From contig NZ_POAF01000001.1 in the NCBI RefSeq assembly GCF_003309065.1, positions 496,001-560,000 on the forward strand: a stretch of 64,000 nt of DNA. Direction: 5' to 3'. Source of the DNA: Glutamicibacter soli (GTDB lineage: Bacteria; Actinomycetota; Actinomycetes; Actinomycetales; Micrococcaceae). Of the stretch, positions 60,255-64,000 are shown one piece after another. Below the pieces are notes generated by a model. It did no database searches and was not told the origin of the DNA. It was given only the letters and a program-made list of their open reading frames with translations. Every line of letters begins with the position of its first letter. Positions within the stretch are counted from its first letter, which is position 1. A program made the position numbers and the translations under genes.

Positions 60255-61652
60255 TCAGGACAAAGCGTCGAGCAGCCGGCCGCCGAGGTAGGTGACGTCT
60301 CCTGCTCCCACGGTCATGATCACGTCGCCGGGCTCGGCGTTTTCCACCACATGGGCCACCGCGGCCTCCGGCGCGAACACATGGGCCGGCACTTCGACGC
60401 GTTCGGCGATCAGCTCGCTGGCGACACCCTCGATGGGCTCCTCGCGGGCGGGATAGATCTCCAGCAGGGTCACCGTGTCCGCGAGCGAGAGCGCGCTGGC
60501 GAACTGGCGGTAGAACTCCTTGGTGCGGGAGAACAGGTGCGGCTGGAAGAGCACGTGCAGCTTGCCCTCCCCCGCCATCACGCGGCCGGCCTTCAGCGCG
60601 GCGGTGACTTCGGTGGGATGGTGGGCGTAGTCGTCGTACACCCGCACACCGTCGGCTTCGCCCTTGAACTCGAAGCGGCGGGCCGCGCCGGTGAAGCCGG
60701 CCAGGGCTTCGAGCGCGTCGTCCACGTCCACGCCGGCGTCGATGCCCACCGAGAGCGCCGCGGCGGCGTTGAGCAGGTTGTGCTGGCCGGGCACCGCGAG
60801 GTTCAGGATGTGCTCCTGTCCGCTGCCCCATTCGATGGTGGCGGCAAAGCGGCCGTTGTCCAGAGCGCGGGCATCGCTCAGCCGGCGGTCTGCATGATCG
60901 GAGAAACCGTAGGTCTGCACCCGCAGGTCGCTGCGGCTCTGGCGCATCTTGTGCGCGAGCTCGTTGGCGCCGGGATCGTCGGCGCAGCAGATCAGCAGCC
61001 CGTCCTCGGGCAGCAGCTGGGCGAAGTCGACGAAGGCCTGGTGCACTGCTTCGGCGGTGCCGTAGTGATCAAGGTGGTCCGCCTCGACGTTGGTCACGAT
61101 GATGACGTCCGGGCGGTAGTTCAGGAACGATGCGTCGGATTCGTCGGCCTCGGCCACGAAGTAGCCTCCGTTGCCCAGTTCCGCGTTGGTGCCCAGGCTC
61201 GGGATGTTGGCGCCCACCGCGAAGCTCGGCACGGCCCCGACGGACTTGAGCATGTGGGCGGTCAGCGAGGTGGTGGTGGTCTTGCCGTGGGTTCCGGCGA
61301 TCGCCACGACGCGGTCATGGCCGCGCATGGTCGCTTCAAGCCCCTGGGAGCGGTGCAGGATGCGCAGTCCGCGGCGCACTGCCTCGTCGTATTCGGGATT
61401 GCCCGGCTTGATGATCGAGGAGATCACCACGGTGTCCGCGTCGCCCAGGTTCTCCGGCGCATAGCCGACATGAATGCGGGCCCCGCGTTCGCGCAACCCG
61501 TCCATCACCGGCAGGTCCTTGGCGTCGGATCCCGAAACGCTCAGCCCGTAGTCCAGCATGAGCCGGGCCACGGCCGAGACTCCGACACCGCCAACACCCA
61601 TGAGGTGTACCTTGCCCAATTCGGCATTGAGCTCGTCGGCTCGCTTCGACAT
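60255..61652 (-). CDS. murC: UDP-N-acetylmuramate-L-alanine ligase
   Basis: A 465-residue ATP-dependent ligase that adds L-alanine to UDP-MurNAc, the first amino acid of the peptidoglycan stem. The N-terminal UDP-binding VHLMGVGGVGVSAVARLM, the P-loop IAGTHGKTTTTSLTAHML, the DEADESDASFL region (YFVAEADESDASF) and YDDYAHHPTEV are Mur-ligase signatures. It starts 3 bases after the murG stop, so co-translation is likely. Confidence 0.96.
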   Translation of the reverse strand: MSKRADELNAELGKVHLMGVGGVGVSAVARLMLDYGLSVSGSDAKDLPVMDGLRERGARIHVGYAPENLGDADTVVISSIIKPGNPEYDEAVRRGLRILHRSQGLEATMRGHDRVVAIAGTHGKTTTTSLTAHMLKSVGAVPSFAVGANIPSLGTNAELGNGGYFVAEADESDASFLNYRPDVIIVTNVEADHLDHYGTAEAVHQAFVDFAQLLPEDGLLICCADDPGANELAHKMRQSRSDLRVQTYGFSDHADRRLSDARALDNGRFAATIEWGSGQEHILNLAVPGQHNLLNAAAALSVGIDAGVDVDDALEALAGFTGAARRFEFKGEADGVRVYDDYAHHPTEVTAALKAGRVMAGEGKLHVLFQPHLFSRTKEFYRQFASALSLADTVTLLEIYPAREEPIEGVASELIAERVEVPAHVFAPEAAVAHVVENAEPGDVIMTVGAGDVTYLGGRLLDALS

Positions 61653-61655
61653 GTT

Positions 61656-62777
61656 CTAGCCTTCCTGTCCCGGCAGTGCCCGGGATGAAACTTCGGTGAT
61701 GATCTTCCGTGCCATGATCTGCGCGGCGTCGCGCCGTCCCAGTGAGGAGGCGGCCTGCGACATCTCTTCCAGTTTATGCCGATCGCCCAGCAATGGGATG
61801 ACATGCTCGGCGATGTAGCCGGCGGAGAAGTCCTTGTCCGCGACCAGCAGCGCGCCGCCGGCCTGGACCAGTTCGCGGGCGTTGAGCTTCTGCTCGCCGT
61901 TGCCGATCGGCAGCGGGACCAGCACCGAGGGGGTGCCTGCCACTTCGAGTTCGCAGACGGTTCCGGCGCCCGAGCGGCAGACCATCAGGTCCGCCGCGGC
62001 GTAGGCGTAGTCCATGCGGTCAACGTATTCGACCTGGGTATAGCCCTCGTGGGCCAGCAGCGCGCCGGAGTCGTCGGTGAGCTGCTTGCCGCGGCCGGTG
62101 ATATGCACGGTGCGGATGCCGGCGGCGTTCAGCTGCTGGAGGGACTGGGCGACGGCGTTGTTCAGGCTCAGCGCGCCCGAGGAGCCGCCGGTGACCAGCA
62201 GCACCGGGCGGTCGTCGGTCAGCCCGAAGTGGGCCCGGGCCTCGTCGCGCAGCGCGGCGCGGTCCATGGTGGCCACGTTGGAGCGCATGGGCATGCCGAC
62301 CTGTTCCTCGCCGGGCAGCCCGGTGCCGGCGAAGGTGGTACCCACGGCGGCAGCGTGCTTGGCGCCGAGCTTGTTGGCCATGCCGGCCTTCGAGTTCGCT
62401 TCGTGCACGAAGATCGGGACACCGAGCTTCCTGGCGGCCAGGTAGGCCGGGGTGCAGACGTAGCCGCCAACTCCCAGCAGCGCCTGCGCGTTGCTCCGGC
62501 GCAGCACCGCCTTGGCCTGGTTCACTGCTTTGGCGAAGCGGAAGGGGAACTTCAGCAGGTCGAGATTGATGCTGCGCGGCATCGGGGCCTTGGGAATCAG
62601 TTCCAGCGGGTAGCCGGCTTCCGGCACCAGCCGGGTTTCCAGTCCCCCGGGCGAGCCCAGCGCGGTGATCTGCGCGGCCGGGTTTTCGACCTTCACCGCG
62701 TCGGCGATCGCCAGCATGGGCGAGATGTGCCCGGCCGTGCCGCCGCCGGCGACTACCAGTCGAATCGGTTCGCTCAT
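61656..62777 (-). CDS. murG: UDP-GlcNAc:undecaprenyl-diphospho-MurNAc-pentapeptide GlcNAc transferase
   Basis: A 373-residue peripheral membrane glycosyltransferase that makes lipid II from lipid I. It has the N-terminal VVAGGGTAGHISPMLAIAD glycine loop, LGVGGYVCTPAYLAA, HEANSKAGMANKLGA, LVTGGSSGALSLN and the C-terminal UDP-GlcNAc pocket VCRSGAGTVCELEVAGTPSVLVPLP. It is in the row ftsW-murG-murC-ftsQ-ftsZ. About 100 bp separate it from ftsW. Confidence 0.97.
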   Translation of the reverse strand: MSEPIRLVVAGGGTAGHISPMLAIADAVKVENPAAQITALGSPGGLETRLVPEAGYPLELIPKAPMPRSINLDLLKFPFRFAKAVNQAKAVLRRSNAQALLGVGGYVCTPAYLAARKLGVPIFVHEANSKAGMANKLGAKHAAAVGTTFAGTGLPGEEQVGMPMRSNVATMDRAALRDEARAHFGLTDDRPVLLVTGGSSGALSLNNAVAQSLQQLNAAGIRTVHITGRGKQLTDDSGALLAHEGYTQVEYVDRMDYAYAAADLMVCRSGAGTVCELEVAGTPSVLVPLPIGNGEQKLNARELVQAGGALLVADKDFSAGYIAEHVIPLLGDRHKLEEMSQAASSLGRRDAAQIMARKIITEVSSRALPGQEG

Positions 62778-62882
62778 GGTGCTGGTGTACTCCTTGGGTT
62801 GGTCGGCAGCGGGTGCCGTTGGTAATTCTGTGGTGCGCTCGGTGAGAACCGTCCGCGGGGGTGCCGGGCCCGGTCCGTGGGC

Positions 62883-64000
62883 TCAGCGCTTGGGCTTGGG
62901 TTTGGCCGCCGGCTTGGTGGAAGGAACGACGGAGACCACTTGGTCTTGCTTCTGCTGGCGGGCCGAGGAGAGCACGAAGCCCATGGCAAGCATGACCGCG
63001 AGCATCGCGGAACCGCCGGAGGAAATGAAAGGCAGCGGCACGCCGATGACCGGCAGCACGCCGGAAACGGTGCCCAGGTTCACGAAGGTCTGGCCGATGA
63101 TCCAGGACATCAGGCAGCCCATGAGGACGCGGGTGTACAGGTCGGTGGCGCGCATGGCGATGCGGTACATGGCCAGGGCGAGGATGGCGAACAAGGCGAG
63201 CACGAAGATCACGCCGATGAAGCCGAACTCTTCACCGAGGATGGAGAAGATGAAGTCGTTCTGCGCTTCGGGTACGTAGGACCATTTCATGCGGGACTGG
63301 CCTGGGCCGACGCCGAACCAGCCGCCGGAGGCGAAGGCGTGCATACCCATGTTCGACTGGTAGCACTGGTCTCCGCTGCCGCAGTCGATGCCCAGCCATG
63401 CCTTGATGCGTCCGCGGCGGTTGGCCGAGGCCATGACCAGGACGGTCAGCAGCGCGAACCCTGCGGCGCCCAAGCCCAGCAGCCATTTCATGCGCAGGCC
63501 GCCCAGGAACATCGCGGTGGCCAGGATCATGATGAGCACCAGGGCGGTGCCCACGTCCTTGCCGAGCACCACAAGCAAAAGAATGATGGCGCCGACCGGT
63601 GCCAGGATCGGAATCATCAGGTGCTTCATGTCGCCCAGCAGGTGCTGCTTCTTCTCGAGCATGAAGGCGGAGAACACCGCCAAGGCGAGCTTGGCGAATT
63701 CGCTGGGCTGCAGGCCGAATCCACCGATCTTGATCCAGTTGCGGTTGCCGAGGACTTCATGTCCCAGCGGCGTGAACGCCACCAGGAACAGCAGCGCCAT
63801 CGCGGCACCCACGGCGATCCACGCGAGGCGTTTGAGCTTGGAGGGGTGGATGAACTGCATGATCAGCATGCAGACGATGCCGACCCCTGCGAACATCGCC
63901 TGGGACAGGGCCACGGTGAAACCGTTGCGTCCGGCCGCGATTGCTTCGACGGAGGCGGAGGACTGCACCATGATGACGCCGAACACCGACAGGAAGATCG
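62883..64000 (-). CDS. ftsW: Peptidoglycan glycosyltransferase FtsW, 5' end outside window
   Basis: The coding frame continues past the right edge, so the N-terminus is missing (the visible GTG at 63986 lies inside the first helix). The SEDS-family polymerase shows GHEVLGNRNWIKIGGFGLQPSEFAKLALAVF, DVGTALVLIMI, MHAFASGGWFGVGPGQSRMKW, QNDFIFSILGEEFGFIG and the C-terminal PVIGVPLPFISSGGSAMLAVM. It is a multipass membrane enzyme that polymerises septal peptidoglycan with a class B PBP, and heads the visible part of the cell-wall cluster. The C-terminus is basic. Confidence 0.96.
   Translation of the reverse strand, partial: IFLSVFGVIMVQSSASVEAIAAGRNGFTVALSQAMFAGVGIVCMLIMQFIHPSKLKRLAWIAVGAAMALLFLVAFTPLGHEVLGNRNWIKIGGFGLQPSEFAKLALAVFSAFMLEKKQHLLGDMKHLMIPILAPVGAIILLLVVLGKDVGTALVLIMILATAMFLGGLRMKWLLGLGAAGFALLTVLVMASANRRGRIKAWLGIDCGSGDQCYQSNMGMHAFASGGWFGVGPGQSRMKWSYVPEAQNDFIFSILGEEFGFIGVIFVLALFAILALAMYRIAMRATDLYTRVLMGCLMSWIIGQTFVNLGTVSGVLPVIGVPLPFISSGGSAMLAVMLAMGFVLSSARQQKQDQVVSVVPSTKPAAKPKPKR

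Overview
The window is a GC-rich actinobacterial chromosome segment, most likely from Micrococcaceae (Arthrobacter/Glutamicibacter type). The evidence is a set of actinobacterial families (DUF3710, DUF3093, DUF4191, DUF4192, DUF4193, DUF3159, SepH, SepF, Wag31-type DivIVA, MshC-independent core metabolism), the dut/sepH/topoisomerase IV/sigA order, a fused CydDC exporter, and the ftsW-murG-murC-ftsQ-ftsZ...divIVA cell-wall cluster. It is mostly core genome. I see no rRNA, tRNA, CRISPR array, transposase, prophage or integration site.

Layout. 1-9.1 kb: a minus-strand operon (dut, DUF3710, OB-fold protein, DUF3159), divergent DUF3093, DUF4193, plus-strand sepH, then a phosphodiesterase, DUF5998 and a GNAT/acyl-CoA synthetase fusion. 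9.2-22 kb: parC and parE, with the cytochrome bd genes (cydA, cydB, fused cydDC) and a divergent BlaI-family regulator plus M56 metallopeptidase lying between them. 22-27.5 kb: a DUF7455-like small protein, sigA, DUF4192, an MFS transporter and a PAC2 protein. 27.6-36.6 kb: pepA, lpdA, the two-lipoyl-domain E2, a small membrane protein, an atypical protein kinase, lipB and lipA, which together form a lipoate/2-oxoacid dehydrogenase group. 36.7-45.7 kb: DUF4191, an RDD protein, glnA, an orphan gene, a guanine deaminase, a DUF1990 protein, glnE and glnA2 (nitrogen assimilation). 45.8-53.6 kb: panB, a small SPOR-like protein, map, nrdR, hisD, dnaE. 53.7-64 kb: rluD-type synthase, lspA, divIVA, yggT, sepF, pgeF, ftsZ, ftsQ, murC, murG and ftsW (cut by the window end).

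How genes work together. CydAB is the bd oxidase and CydDC its assembly exporter. The 419-bp gap between cydA and blaI carries three copies of a palindrome (TTTCTACG-N3-CGTAGAAA type). Two of them bracket a predicted cydA promoter and one sits at the blaI promoter, and a fourth weaker copy precedes the small membrane protein gene at 32.8 kb. This suggests a BlaI/M56 circuit acting on respiration, which is the most interesting hypothesis here. GlnE is adjacent to glnA2, but only the GlnA at 38.3 kb keeps the adenylylation tyrosine, and that gene has a GlnR-type box upstream.

A second window-wide pattern is the start-site geometry: at least twelve genes have a TANNNT-like -10 element exactly 6 (sometimes 7) bases before the start codon, as expected for leaderless mRNAs. 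Families and residues were read by eye from translated sequence; no database search was run.
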